Positions 28,198 through 36,680 of a stretch of 64,000 nt of DNA are shown here, piece after piece (within the stretch, counting starts at the first letter, position 1; the number at the start of each line of letters is the position of its first letter). The position numbers and the translations under genes were made by a program. This DNA comes from Roseobacter sp. (GTDB lineage: Bacteria; Pseudomonadota; Alphaproteobacteria; Rhodobacterales; Rhodobacteraceae). The notes below the pieces were generated by a model. It was not told where the DNA came from. It made no database searches and saw nothing but the letters and a program-made list of their open reading frames with translations. The stretch covers positions 336,793 to 400,792 of the forward strand of contig JADFAE010000007.1 of NCBI GenBank assembly GCA_015665415.1. Reading direction: 5' to 3'.

Positions 28198-28563
28198 ATG
28201 TATTCGAGAGACTTTGAACGTGAAACACAGACCACCGGAGATTCAGCGCTGCAACAGACGGCCTGGTCCAGCGCCTGTGATCAGGACCGGATGGATACCG
28301 AAATGGCGATCCAGTTGCGGATCCTGCTGACGCCGCATTTCCAGAAGGCTAAAACCTGGTCGGAGCTGCGCAGCGGATTGAAGGTCATGGGCTTTTATAT
28401 GAAGCGGACCAAGGGCCATATGCATATCTTTGACTCTGCCAGTCACGTGCAGATCTGCACCTGTGCCTTTCTGGGGTTTCCGTCGCAGGAACTTGAAGAG
28501 CGCTTCAAGCGGGTGCTGCCGGTGCGCAAAGCCCCCATGCGCCTGGGCGTGACCAAGCACTGA
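28198..28563 (+). CDS. Conserved hypothetical protein
   Basis: A 121-residue, Cys-containing soluble protein of unknown function. After a polar N-terminus it has AKTWSELRSGLKVMGFYMKRTKGHMHIFD and CAFLGFPSQELEERFKRVLPVR. The pattern 'short helix, two strands, LG...LE.RF' is reminiscent of a small domain at the end of some relaxase-like proteins, but the likeness is weak. Codon usage is like its neighbours. It has its own short upstream region after the asd terminator. Confidence 0.6.
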   Translation: MYSRDFERETQTTGDSALQQTAWSSACDQDRMDTEMAIQLRILLTPHFQKAKTWSELRSGLKVMGFYMKRTKGHMHIFDSASHVQICTCAFLGFPSQELEERFKRVLPVRKAPMRLGVTKH

Positions 28564-28839
28564 ATCTGCCCGGCTGAAGGCCAGGAGTGGAAACTAAAAT
28601 TACCAGGGGCAGGCCCAGTTTTCGGGACATTGCCAATGCGGATCAAGACGGTGCCAGAACGGCGCCGTTTTTGCTTTTGGGGCAAGATCTTTGCCCGGTT
28701 TCGGCAGAATTGCGCCAAATCGGCCAAGAGGAGCAACGCGCACTTTTGTCCCGGGCTGGGTCAATTACTATCGGACTGATTGAGTATTTGTGTCGGGCCA
28801 TCATCGTGGCCGCCAGCCCCAAACAGATTGAGAGCTTTT

Positions 28840-30489
28840 ATGCGTGTTTCACTTCCGCTTTTGTCCCTTTTGGCCGGTTCGGTCGCCGGTCTTGCCCTGG
28901 CCGAGGATTTAACAATCAACAGCAAAGTGGCTGAGGTCACGGTCTACCCAGAGCTGGCCGAGATCACCCGGCGGGCCAGTTTTGACTTGGCCCCGGGCCA
29001 GCATCGCCTGATCCTGCGCAACGTTCCCCAAAGCGCCTATCTGGAGACCTTGCAGCTGGAGCTGACGGGAGCTGTGCAGACAGCGCTGTCGTTTCGCGAA
29101 GACGGCGTGCCGCCGCGTGATGCAAGTGACCCGTTGGTACAGGCTGCCGAAGCGGTGATCCGCGAGGTAGAGGCCCGTATTCAGGCGGTGCAGGATGAGG
29201 CCAGCCGGGCCAAGACCGAAGCTGCGGCCGCGCGCACTGCGATTGGATTTCTGGAGCAGCTGGGCAGCAACGAAGGTCTGGCCAATGCCGGGGCTGAGGC
29301 GTTGCGCGACATTTCCCGGATGATCGTCGCCGAGGCAGATGCCGCCGGAAAGCAGGCGCTGGAGGCGCAGATCAGGGCCCGTGCCGTGGAAGACCGCCTG
29401 GAGGCGCTGGAAGACGAACTGACCCAGGCGGAACAAGCGCTGGAGGCCATCGCGCGCGAAGATGAAGATCGGCTGTATCTGGTGGTGGAGGTCGAGGTGA
29501 CAGAGGCCGGACAGGGCAGCCTGCAGCTGCGCTATCTCTCTGGCGGAGAAATCATGTCAGTACCAAGTTATGAGTGGCATCTGACGACGGGGGGCAGCCC
29601 GGAGGTGACCTTGAAACGCGGCTTTGCGGTGCGACAGGAGACTGGCGAGAACTGGGAGGATGTGGCGCTGACCCTCTCGACGCTGCAACCGGGCGAGCAG
29701 GGCGCACCTTCGCATCTGCCAGCGCTGCACCGCCGCATCCAGGATCCGCAGCCAGAGCCGAAAATGCGCAGCCAGGCTTTGGGCGACTATATGGCAGCCG
29801 AAGCCCCCCTGGCGGAGCCGGTAGTGATCATGGAAGAAGCCGCTGGTGGCGGCTGGGCGGCGGATACCAGTGGGCCCGGTGTGACCTATCGTTTCGGTTA
29901 TCCTGTCTCTCTGGCCTCAGGGGCAGATATTGTCAAACTCGACATGGATACACTGTCAACCGAGGTCGAGGTGCAGGCGGTCGCAGTACCCATGCGGGAT
30001 GAGACAGCCTATCGGGTGGCAAAGGTCCGCAATAGCTTTGGTGAGGATCTGTTGCAAAGCTATGAGGTGCCGATGTTTGTCGATGGCAAACTGGTGACGC
30101 TGGACGATTTTGCAGGCGCGGCTGCCGGGCAGGAATTCGACCTTGGCTTTGGCGCGATCCGCGGGCTGCAGCTGACCCGCAATGTGTTGCAGAAAAGCGA
30201 AGGGGAACGCGGGGTGATTTCACGCAGCAACCAGCAGGAGGAAGTGGTCGAGATCTCGGTAGAGAACCTGACGGATGAGATCTGGCCGCTGCGGCTGCTG
30301 GACCGGGTGCCCTATAGCGAACAGGAAGACCTGGAGATCAGCTGGAGCGCCCAGCCCCCTGCCAGCGAAGAGAATGTCGACAAGAGGCGCGGCATTCTGG
30401 CCTGGGAGTTCGATCTGGCCCCCGGCGCGGATCAGTTGATCCGATTGGAGACCGCCTTGAGCTGGCCGGAGGACAAGATCCTGCGTTAA
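28840..30489 (+). CDS. Mucoidy inhibitor MuiA-like protein (DUF4140/DUF4139)
   Basis: A 549-residue exported protein. A signal peptide (MRVSLPLLSLLAGSVAGLALA) precedes the DUF4140 domain (VAEVTVYPELAEITRRASFDL). A long coiled coil follows at about residues 95-205, rich in Glu/Ala/Arg, then the DUF4139 beta-rich domain (YLSGGEIMSVPSYEWHL, NSFGEDLLQSYEVPMFVDG, VENLTDEIWPLRLLDRVPYSEQEDLEISWS). Probably periplasmic or outer-membrane associated; molecular function unknown. ATG 28840 is chosen because the signal peptide starts there. The 276 bp upstream (28564-28839) hold no recognisable gene. Confidence 0.85.
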   Translation: MRVSLPLLSLLAGSVAGLALAEDLTINSKVAEVTVYPELAEITRRASFDLAPGQHRLILRNVPQSAYLETLQLELTGAVQTALSFREDGVPPRDASDPLVQAAEAVIREVEARIQAVQDEASRAKTEAAAARTAIGFLEQLGSNEGLANAGAEALRDISRMIVAEADAAGKQALEAQIRARAVEDRLEALEDELTQAEQALEAIAREDEDRLYLVVEVEVTEAGQGSLQLRYLSGGEIMSVPSYEWHLTTGGSPEVTLKRGFAVRQETGENWEDVALTLSTLQPGEQGAPSHLPALHRRIQDPQPEPKMRSQALGDYMAAEAPLAEPVVIMEEAAGGGWAADTSGPGVTYRFGYPVSLASGADIVKLDMDTLSTEVEVQAVAVPMRDETAYRVAKVRNSFGEDLLQSYEVPMFVDGKLVTLDDFAGAAAGQEFDLGFGAIRGLQLTRNVLQKSEGERGVISRSNQQEEVVEISVENLTDEIWPLRLLDRVPYSEQEDLEISWSAQPPASEENVDKRRGILAWEFDLAPGADQLIRLETALSWPEDKILR

Positions 30490-30503
30490 ACGTGTCTGGG
30501 GAC

Positions 30504-30597
30504 GGGGGCTCTCCCGCCCGGAACACGGGATGGATCAAAGATCCACCGGTTCCCGTTGGGCCTGGCACCGCTGTCGCGGTGCCGGTTCATAAAAGGG
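30504..30597 (+). repeat. Dispersed two-hairpin intergenic repeat, copy D
   Basis: The best-formed copy: head GGCTCTCCCGCCCG, first hairpin TGGATC/GATCCA with loop AAA, core CCCGTTGGGCCTGGCACCGC, second stem GGCACCGC/GCGGTGCC with loop TGTC. It starts 15 nt after the MuiA-like stop, between convergent genes, and could serve as its terminator. Confidence 0.75.
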
Positions 30598-30696
30598 AGA
30601 CGCCGCTCACGCGGCGAAAGGGCAAGAAGTGCTGAGAAGGCCCTCAGGGACAGGTCTGCCCTGAGGAGCCGCGTTCGATTTTTCCGGAAGGCTGCG

Positions 30697-30748
30697 CGTC
30701 AAGGGTGACCCGCGCTGGCGCGCGGCCGCTGCTGCGGCCCTTGACCCG
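30697..30748 (-). repeat. Second intergenic repeat family, copy 2
   Basis: Inverted ends GTCAAGGG / CCCTTGAC enclose a GC-rich segment (GCGCGCCAGCGC on the minus strand). Related to 9986-10040. It lies immediately after the livM stop and may act as 3' end hairpin for the liv/hpa message. Confidence 0.5.
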
Positions 30749-30763
30749 CCGGATGGGGAACTG

Positions 30764-31834
30764 TCAGCGGGTTCCGCGGAGCCGACCAACCACGCCGGTG
30801 GGAAAGAAATAGACGCTGAGGATGAACAGAACCCCCAACCACAATAGCCAGCGATCAGCGCTGAGCAACTCTGGCAGGATCGGCAGGTCGGCGACCAGGC
30901 CTGAGGCAGCCCCCATAAGGTTTTGCAGGTAGTTCTGCGCCAGCACAAACAGGGTGGCCCCGATCATGGCGCCATAGAGCGTGCCCATGCCGCCAATCAC
31001 CACCATCAGCAGGATGTCGATCATCAGCTCCATCGACAGCACGGTGTCAGGGCCGACATAGCGTAGCCAGACCGCGTAGAGCGATCCTGCCAAGGCTGCG
31101 ATCGCGGCAGAGAGGCAGGTGGCCGCCACCCGGTAATAAACCACACGGTAGCCGATGGATTCGGCGCGAAAGTCATTTTCGCGGATCGCCTGCAATACCC
31201 GGCCAAAGGGAGAGTTTACCACCCGCAGCATCACTAGGAACAGCACCGATGCGCCGATGAAAACAAAATAATAGGCCAGGAGCTTGCCGTTGAGTTTGAC
31301 TCCGAAAAGGCGGCCATCAAACATCTCCTGGCCGAATTTGAAGGCCGGGCCCAACGCGCGCGGGGTCTTGAAGGTGAGCCCGTCTTCGCCGCCGGTCAAC
31401 CCGGAGAGCTGGCTGACCAGCACCGCCACAGCCGAGGCAACCGCCAGGGTGATCATGGCAAAGAAGATGGCACGCACCCGTAGGGAAAACAGCCCGATCA
31501 GCAGCGCCAGGGCGGCGGCCAGGGTGGCACCAGCAAGGCTGCCAATGGCGATGGCATCAAAGCCGCGCCCCATATGAGTGGAGGTCAGCGCCACCCCATA
31601 GGCGCCGATGCCAAAGAACATGGTATGGGCAAAGCTGACGATGCCGCCATAGCCCAGCAGCAGATCGTAACTGGCCACCAGCACGATGAAGATGCAGATG
31701 CGGGCGGCGGTATCGACGGTGCGCACGCCGGGGAACAGAAAGGGCGCCAGCGCCAGGCAGATCAGGATACCGCCCAGGATCAGGGTCAGCGGTACAGAGC
31801 GCGGCAGGTCGCCGGATAGAACAGAGCGGATCAT
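30764..31834 (-). CDS. livM: Branched-chain (LIV-type) ABC transporter permease LivM
   Basis: A 356-residue inner-membrane permease of the HAAT family. Typical segments are YDLLLGYGGIVSFAHTMFFGIGAY and NPFGRVLQAIRENDFRAESIGY, the latter the cytoplasmic loop that contacts the ATPases, and GGMGTLYGAMIGA. ATG 31834 overlaps the livH stop by 4 nt. Last gene of a five-gene importer downstream of the hpa genes; the substrate is probably an aromatic compound rather than leucine (inference from context). Confidence 0.9.
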   Translation of the reverse strand: MIRSVLSGDLPRSVPLTLILGGILICLALAPFLFPGVRTVDTAARICIFIVLVASYDLLLGYGGIVSFAHTMFFGIGAYGVALTSTHMGRGFDAIAIGSLAGATLAAALALLIGLFSLRVRAIFFAMITLAVASAVAVLVSQLSGLTGGEDGLTFKTPRALGPAFKFGQEMFDGRLFGVKLNGKLLAYYFVFIGASVLFLVMLRVVNSPFGRVLQAIRENDFRAESIGYRVVYYRVAATCLSAAIAALAGSLYAVWLRYVGPDTVLSMELMIDILLMVVIGGMGTLYGAMIGATLFVLAQNYLQNLMGAASGLVADLPILPELLSADRWLLWLGVLFILSVYFFPTGVVGRLRGTR

Positions 31835-32862
31835 TTTGCTTTTACCACCGGAATCATGCCCATGGGACGCCACATCAGAATGGTGACCATCAGAGCGATA
31901 TTGGAAATCAGCGCCGCTTTGGGCTCGAGGAAGGCGATATAGTTCTGCATCAACCCAACCAGCAGAGCACCGATGAAACAGCCCTCCACCGAGCCAAGAC
32001 CACCGATGATCACCACGATGAAGATCAGGATCATCGCGTGATTGCCCATATGGGCGGTGATGACCTCTTGATACAGTGCCCACATCACACCGCCAAGGCC
32101 AGCCAGCGCAGAGCCTGCGATGAAGACGCCGACAAAGACCAGCTTGAGGCGGTAGCCCAGAGCCTCGACCATTTCGCCATTCTCGACACCGGCGCGCACG
32201 ATCAGGCCGATCTTGGTGCGCCTCAGCACCCAGCGCATGGCGGCAAAGACCACCAGGCCGACAGCCACGGCCACCAGACGGTATTTCTCGATGGCGGCCC
32301 CGGCAAAGGTGATCGCGCCCTTCAGGGCCTCGGGACGATTGAAGTAGATTTCTTCAGGTCCCCAGGCGACGATGATCAACTGTTCCACCACGATGAGGCC
32401 ACCCATGGTGACCAGGATCTGTTTCAGGTGATGGCCGTAGACCGGCGCGACGATGACTTTTTCAAAGGCCCAGCCCATTGCACCGGTGGCCAACATGGCG
32501 GCGATGACGGCCAGCAGGACAGCCCCAAGGTTGATCAATAGCGACGGGGCCGCCGTCATGTGTCCCAAGGTCATCAAAACGCTGATGCCGGCAAAGGCCC
32601 CCACGGAGACAAAGGCCCCATGGCCAAAGTTGATTACATCCATCAGCCCAAAGACCAGCGTCAGGCCAGAGGCCATGATGAAGATCATCATCCCCATGGC
32701 CAGTCCCGATACCGTGAGGGTGAGCCAACTGGCCGGGTTCATGATGGCCAGAAAGCCCGCCACTGCCAGCAAGGGCACCAGCAGCACTGGCATATGCGGT
32801 GCAATCCGGTCGCGCCAGTTGAGGCGCGCCATGGTGGGGGCGTGTTCGGGGGCGGCACTCAT
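31831..32862 (-). CDS. livH: Branched-chain (LIV-type) ABC transporter permease LivH
   Basis: A 343-residue HAAT permease. It has GLTLVFGLMDVINFGHGAFVSVGAF and VRAGVENGEMVEALGYRL, the EAA-like loop, and GGLGSVEGCFIGALLVG near the end, all typical of LivH. ATG 32862 is chosen (MSAAPEHAP) because the upstream frame lacks membrane sequence. It overlaps livM by 4 nt and follows livF by 67 nt. Confidence 0.9.
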   Translation of the reverse strand: MSAAPEHAPTMARLNWRDRIAPHMPVLLVPLLAVAGFLAIMNPASWLTLTVSGLAMGMMIFIMASGLTLVFGLMDVINFGHGAFVSVGAFAGISVLMTLGHMTAAPSLLINLGAVLLAVIAAMLATGAMGWAFEKVIVAPVYGHHLKQILVTMGGLIVVEQLIIVAWGPEEIYFNRPEALKGAITFAGAAIEKYRLVAVAVGLVVFAAMRWVLRRTKIGLIVRAGVENGEMVEALGYRLKLVFVGVFIAGSALAGLGGVMWALYQEVITAHMGNHAMILIFIVVIIGGLGSVEGCFIGALLVGLMQNYIAFLEPKAALISNIALMVTILMWRPMGMIPVVKAK

Positions 32863-32929
32863 GTCAGGACTTCCATCAGGTGAAAGGGAGTCTTGTCCAG
32901 GCGGTGGTGAGAAACTTTGCAAAGGGTCA

Positions 32930-33679
32930 TCAATGCGCCTCCATGCTGAGGCCCATGAGCCGTTCTTGCAAGGCGGCGTCACCGCCCAGCTCCGCCATCG
33001 CGCCGGACCAAATCATCTGCCCGTCATCCATCACATTGGCGCTGTCTCCCAGCGCGCGGGCAACGGCGAAATTCTGCTCTACCAGCAGCACCGAAGAGCC
33101 CTGATCCTTGAGGTCTTTCAACGCCTTGGCCATGGTGGAGATGATCGCTGGGGCCAGGCCCTTGGTGGGCTCATCAATCAGATAAAGCTTGCGCTCCTCG
33201 ATCATGGCGCGGGCAATCGACAGCATCTGCTTTTGTCCGCCCGACAGGGTGCCGGCCTCGGATTTCCAAAAGGTCTTGAGCGGCGGGAATGCGGTGAAAA
33301 TCCAATCCAGCCGGGCAGAGTTGATCGGACCTGAGACGGCGGCCAGCACCATGTTTTCCTCAACCGTAAGATCGGCAAAGATGCCCATGTCCTCGGGCAC
33401 AAAGCCAATGCCAAGACGGGCGATGGCCGGTGTGGGCAGCTGGGTGATATCCTCGCCATCAAACAGGATTTGGCCCTGATGGGCGCGCCAATGGCCGATG
33501 ATCGACCGCAGGGTGGTGGTCTTGCCAACACCGTTGCGACCCAACAGCATGGTGACACCGCCCCGGGGCACCACCAGATCCACCCCTTGCAGAATGTGGT
33601 ATTGGGCGATGTTGGTGTAAACGCCCTCGATCCTGAGGATCGGGTCAGAGGGGTTTGGCGTCAGGATGGTATCAGACAT
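32930..33679 (-). CDS. livF: LIV-type ABC transporter ATP-binding protein LivF
   Basis: A 249-residue ATPase: Walker A GRNGVGKT, signature LSGGQKQ, Walker B LYLIDEPTKGLAP and the H-loop replaced by VEQNFAVA, as usual in LivF. It drives the LivH/LivM permease pair with LivG. ATG 33679 lies inside the livG stop region (8-nt overlap). Confidence 0.92.
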   Translation of the reverse strand: MSDTILTPNPSDPILRIEGVYTNIAQYHILQGVDLVVPRGGVTMLLGRNGVGKTTTLRSIIGHWRAHQGQILFDGEDITQLPTPAIARLGIGFVPEDMGIFADLTVEENMVLAAVSGPINSARLDWIFTAFPPLKTFWKSEAGTLSGGQKQMLSIARAMIEERKLYLIDEPTKGLAPAIISTMAKALKDLKDQGSSVLLVEQNFAVARALGDSANVMDDGQMIWSGAMAELGGDAALQERLMGLSMEAH

Positions 33680-34448
33680 CTGCAAGAATTCCTTCCAGCC
33701 CACGGCCCATATAGGCCTCTTGCACCACATCCGAGGCCATGACCGCAGCCGGGTCGCCATCGGCCGCCAGCGCGCCATTGTGCAAGACGATGATGCGATC
33801 GGCGAGGCTGCGGATCACATCCATCTTGTGTTCGACCAGAAGAATGCTTCGGTCTTTTTGCTGTTTCAGTTCGGCAATCAGGTCCAGCACCACCGGGGCC
33901 TCATCAACGCTCATGCCGGCTGTGGGTTCATCAAACATATAGACATCCGGATCCTGGGCGATCAGCAGCGCCACCTCGAGCTTGCGCTGGTTGCCATGAG
34001 ACAGCTCCGAAACCACCTGATCGCGCTGGTCCAGCAGGCGCACGCGGGCGAGGATCGCCTCGGCCTCATCCGTCAGGTCCTGATGTCGCGTCACCATCGA
34101 CCACAGATTAAAACCCCGGCCCAGTTTGGCCTGTACCACCAGACGCAGGTTTTCCAGAACAGAGAGGCCCGGAAACAGATTGGTCAGTTGAAAGGCGCGG
34201 CCAATGCCTGCCTTGGTGCGGGCCGAGACCGAGGACCGGGTGATGTCGCGCCCGCGTAAGGAAACCCGACCCGCCGAGGCCGGGATCTGGCCCGAGATCA
34301 GGTTGAAATAGGTGGTCTTGCCAGCACCATTGGGGCCGACGATGGCGGTGAGCTCGCCGGCGTTAAAGGCGCAAGACACCGCATCCACCGCCACATGGCC
34401 ACCAAAGCGAACCGTCAGATCGGTGGTCTTCAGAATTGGTTCTGTCAT
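33672..34448 (-). CDS. livG: LIV-type ABC transporter ATP-binding protein LivG
   Basis: A 258-residue ATPase with Walker A GPNGAGKT, the LivG-type signature LSHGNQRKLE, Walker B VYMFDEPTAGMS and VEHKMDVI. GRAFQLTNLFPGLSVLENL is the typical Q-loop region. ATG 34448 preferred to an adjacent GTG at 34451. It follows the binding-protein gene after 144 nt that contain a strong hairpin, which may lower its expression relative to the binding protein. Confidence 0.92.
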   Translation of the reverse strand: MTEPILKTTDLTVRFGGHVAVDAVSCAFNAGELTAIVGPNGAGKTTYFNLISGQIPASAGRVSLRGRDITRSSVSARTKAGIGRAFQLTNLFPGLSVLENLRLVVQAKLGRGFNLWSMVTRHQDLTDEAEAILARVRLLDQRDQVVSELSHGNQRKLEVALLIAQDPDVYMFDEPTAGMSVDEAPVVLDLIAELKQQKDRSILLVEHKMDVIRSLADRIIVLHNGALAADGDPAAVMASDVVQEAYMGRGLEGILADV

Positions 34449-34540
34449 CACAGTCTCGGATTGTTACCCATCAGTGGAACTCTGCCACAGGATTGCCTCT
34501 GGCGAGATGTTCAAAATTCCGGGTATTGGGGGGCCGCCTG

Positions 34541-34578
34541 TGCAGCATGGCCCAGGCGAACCCCCGGGCCATGCTGCA
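34541..34578 (-). terminator. 13-bp hairpin between binding protein and livG
   Basis: A perfect 13-bp stem (34541-34553 with 34566-34578, 12-nt loop) starts 14 nt after the stop of the binding-protein gene. There is no U tract, so partial termination or protection of the upstream mRNA from exonucleases is the likely role. Confidence 0.65.
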
Positions 34579-34592
34579 TCATGTTTCAGGCT

Positions 34593-35768
34593 TTACTGAT
34601 TGCGGATCGGCACCGGCATCTCGTCGATGCTCAGCTCGCGCACCAGTTCCGGCACGGCCCAGTCGACACCGTCCTGCACCGTCAGCTTGAAGTGATACAT
34701 CGGCTGCAGCGCCTGATGATCTTCGGCGCGGAACCGCATGGTGCCCTTGGGGGTCTCCCATTCCATGCCTTCCATGGTGGCGATCAGCTCTTCGCTGTCA
34801 GTAGATCCTGCTTTGCGGATGGCTTCGACAGCGGCGATGCCTGCGGCCATGCCACCGGCAGTAAAGAAGTCTGGTGGCCCGTCAAAGCGTTCAAAATGAG
34901 TTTTCACCAGCCAATCATTCACCGGGTTGTCGGGCAGCTCGTAGTAGTAATAGGTGCCGCCTTCCATGCCCTCATAGTCTTTGAACCCCTTGAGCGCGGC
35001 CAGGATATTGCCCACCCCGGCAAATTCGATGCCAAAGCGGCTGGGGTCCATGGCGTGGATCTTGCCCAGGGGATTGCCGCCCCCGGCCCAGATCACAAAC
35101 AGTTTCTTGTCGCCGTCCAGATCCTTCATCGCGTTGAAGATCCGCTCACCGGCGGCGGTGAAATCGGTGGTATCGGTGGGCGCGTATTCTTCGTGCACCA
35201 GTTCGATCCCCTTGGCGGCCAGCGCCTCGCGGAAGGCAGCGATACCATCACGGCCAAAGGCATAGTCCTGCGCCAGCGTGGCGATCTTGACGTTGTCTCC
35301 GGCCAGGGCGATGGCGCTGGAGACCGCATCCTGCGACGAGTTGCGCGAGGTGCGGAACACATAGCGATTCCAGTTGGAACCGGTGATGCTGTCGGCCACG
35401 GCGGGCTCAACGATCAGGATTTTTTCGTATTCCTCGGCCACGGGCAGCATTGCCAGGGCAACGCCAGAGCTGACCGGGCCGATGGCCAGATCGACCTCAT
35501 CGTCGCCGTAGGCTTCTTCCAGCAGCGCTTTGCCGTTCTCGGGCTTCAGCTGGGTGTCCTTTTCGATCACCACGATGGGCTCGCCATTGATCTCCATGGT
35601 GCCGCCGGTGGCATATTCCAGCCCCAGCATCAGCCCGTCGTGGCTTTGTTTGGCATAGGCCTCAAAGGGGCCGGTCTTGCCGTAGATATGGGCAATCTTG
35701 ATATCTGCGGCGGCGGCCGAGGCCAGCGCCAGTGCAGAGACCATTCCTGCAAGCAAAGTACGTGTCAT
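34593..35768 (-). CDS. LIV-type ABC transporter substrate-binding protein
   Basis: A 391-residue periplasmic binding protein of the Leu/Ile/Val (AmiC-like) type I fold. A signal peptide (MTRTLLAGMVSALALASAAAA) precedes DIKIAHIYGKTGPFEAYAKQSHDGLMLGLEYATGG. Other typical parts are IGPVSSGVALAMLPVAEEY and TLAQDYAFGRDGIAAFREAL. The gene is the first of the importer and follows hpaI by 131 bp, so the likely ligand is an aromatic acid, amine or amino acid of the hpa pathway (inference). Confidence 0.88.
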   Translation of the reverse strand: MTRTLLAGMVSALALASAAAADIKIAHIYGKTGPFEAYAKQSHDGLMLGLEYATGGTMEINGEPIVVIEKDTQLKPENGKALLEEAYGDDEVDLAIGPVSSGVALAMLPVAEEYEKILIVEPAVADSITGSNWNRYVFRTSRNSSQDAVSSAIALAGDNVKIATLAQDYAFGRDGIAAFREALAAKGIELVHEEYAPTDTTDFTAAGERIFNAMKDLDGDKKLFVIWAGGGNPLGKIHAMDPSRFGIEFAGVGNILAALKGFKDYEGMEGGTYYYYELPDNPVNDWLVKTHFERFDGPPDFFTAGGMAAGIAAVEAIRKAGSTDSEELIATMEGMEWETPKGTMRFRAEDHQALQPMYHFKLTVQDGVDWAVPELVRELSIDEMPVPIRNQ

Positions 35769-35899
35769 GTCATTCCTCCCTGAGGGCGCGCTGCATCATG
35801 GCTGGCGCAGTCTCACTCCTGCGCCTTCAGGCTAGCTGCGGCCTCTTGCTTGGGTCAATTGCAGGGAAATACGTAGTCTGCATCTCCCGCAAGGGAGGA

Positions 35900-36670
35900 T
35901 TACTTGGCTTGCCACTTCGCCGCAAGGCTGCGTGCGGTCTGGGCCAGCAAAACAACGTCGATGCCAACCGCGAGGAATTCGGCCCCCATGTCGAAATAGG
36001 CCTGTGTGGCTTCTTCTGCGACGCCAAGAATACCCGGGGATTTGCCCGCTGCACGGATCCGCGTGATGGCATCAGCCGTGACCGCGCGCACCTCCGGATG
36101 GGCGGAATTGCCCTGATGCCCCATGTCGGTGGACAGGTCAGCCGGACCGATGAAGATGCCATCAACCCCCTCGACTGCCAGGATTTCATCGAGGTTTTCG
36201 ATGCCCGCCCGGTTTTCCACCTGCAGCAACAGGCAGATTTCCTGATCGGCGGTCTGGATATATTCGGAGATCGAGCCAAACAGGGTGGCGCGTGCCGCAG
36301 TGGCGCCCACACCGCGGGTGCCATGGGGCGGATACTGGCAGGCGCGTACCATTTCGCGGGCCTGATCGGCGGTCTCTATCATCGGGATCAGGATATTCTG
36401 AGCGCCTGCATCCAGGGCCTGTTTCACCATCCAGGTCTCACCAATCGGCAGTCGCACCACCGGGTGGCTGGGCGAGGCCTGCAGCGCGATCAGCTGATCG
36501 CGGATCGAGCGGATATCATTGGGGCCGTGCTCGCCGTCGATCACCAGCCAGTCGAACCCGGCGGTGCCCATGATCTCAGCCACAGAGCCTTCGGCAAAGC
36601 TCATCCAGCAGCCGATTTGACGCTCGCCATTTGCAAGGGCGGTTTTGAAAGTGTTCTTTGGGGCGGGCAT
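35900..36670 (-). CDS. hpaI: 4-hydroxy-2-oxoheptanedioate aldolase
   Basis: A 256-residue class II pyruvate aldolase of the HpcH/HpaI family; it splits 4-hydroxy-2-oxoheptanedioate into pyruvate and succinic semialdehyde, the last step of the homoprotocatechuate meta pathway. Motifs include WLVIDGEHGPND with the catalytic His, PLIGE-like RLPIGE, and LLQVENRAGIEN with the metal Glu, then GIFIGPADLSTDMG with the metal Asp. ATG 36670 has AGGA 9 nt upstream. Last hpa gene, 10 nt after hpaH. Confidence 0.92.
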   Translation of the reverse strand: MPAPKNTFKTALANGERQIGCWMSFAEGSVAEIMGTAGFDWLVIDGEHGPNDIRSIRDQLIALQASPSHPVVRLPIGETWMVKQALDAGAQNILIPMIETADQAREMVRACQYPPHGTRGVGATAARATLFGSISEYIQTADQEICLLLQVENRAGIENLDEILAVEGVDGIFIGPADLSTDMGHQGNSAHPEVRAVTADAITRIRAAGKSPGILGVAEEATQAYFDMGAEFLAVGIDVVLLAQTARSLAAKWQAK

Positions 36671-36680
36671 GGGAATATTC

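Noticed and set aside
31834..32083. Longer N-terminus for livM
   Set aside because: The upstream frame lies inside livH in another frame and lacks membrane character; ATG 31834 overlaps the livH stop in the usual way.
34395..35783. 462-codon + strand frame over the LIV binding-protein gene
   Set aside because: Antisense to a gene with signal peptide and clear family motifs; composition is shadow-like.
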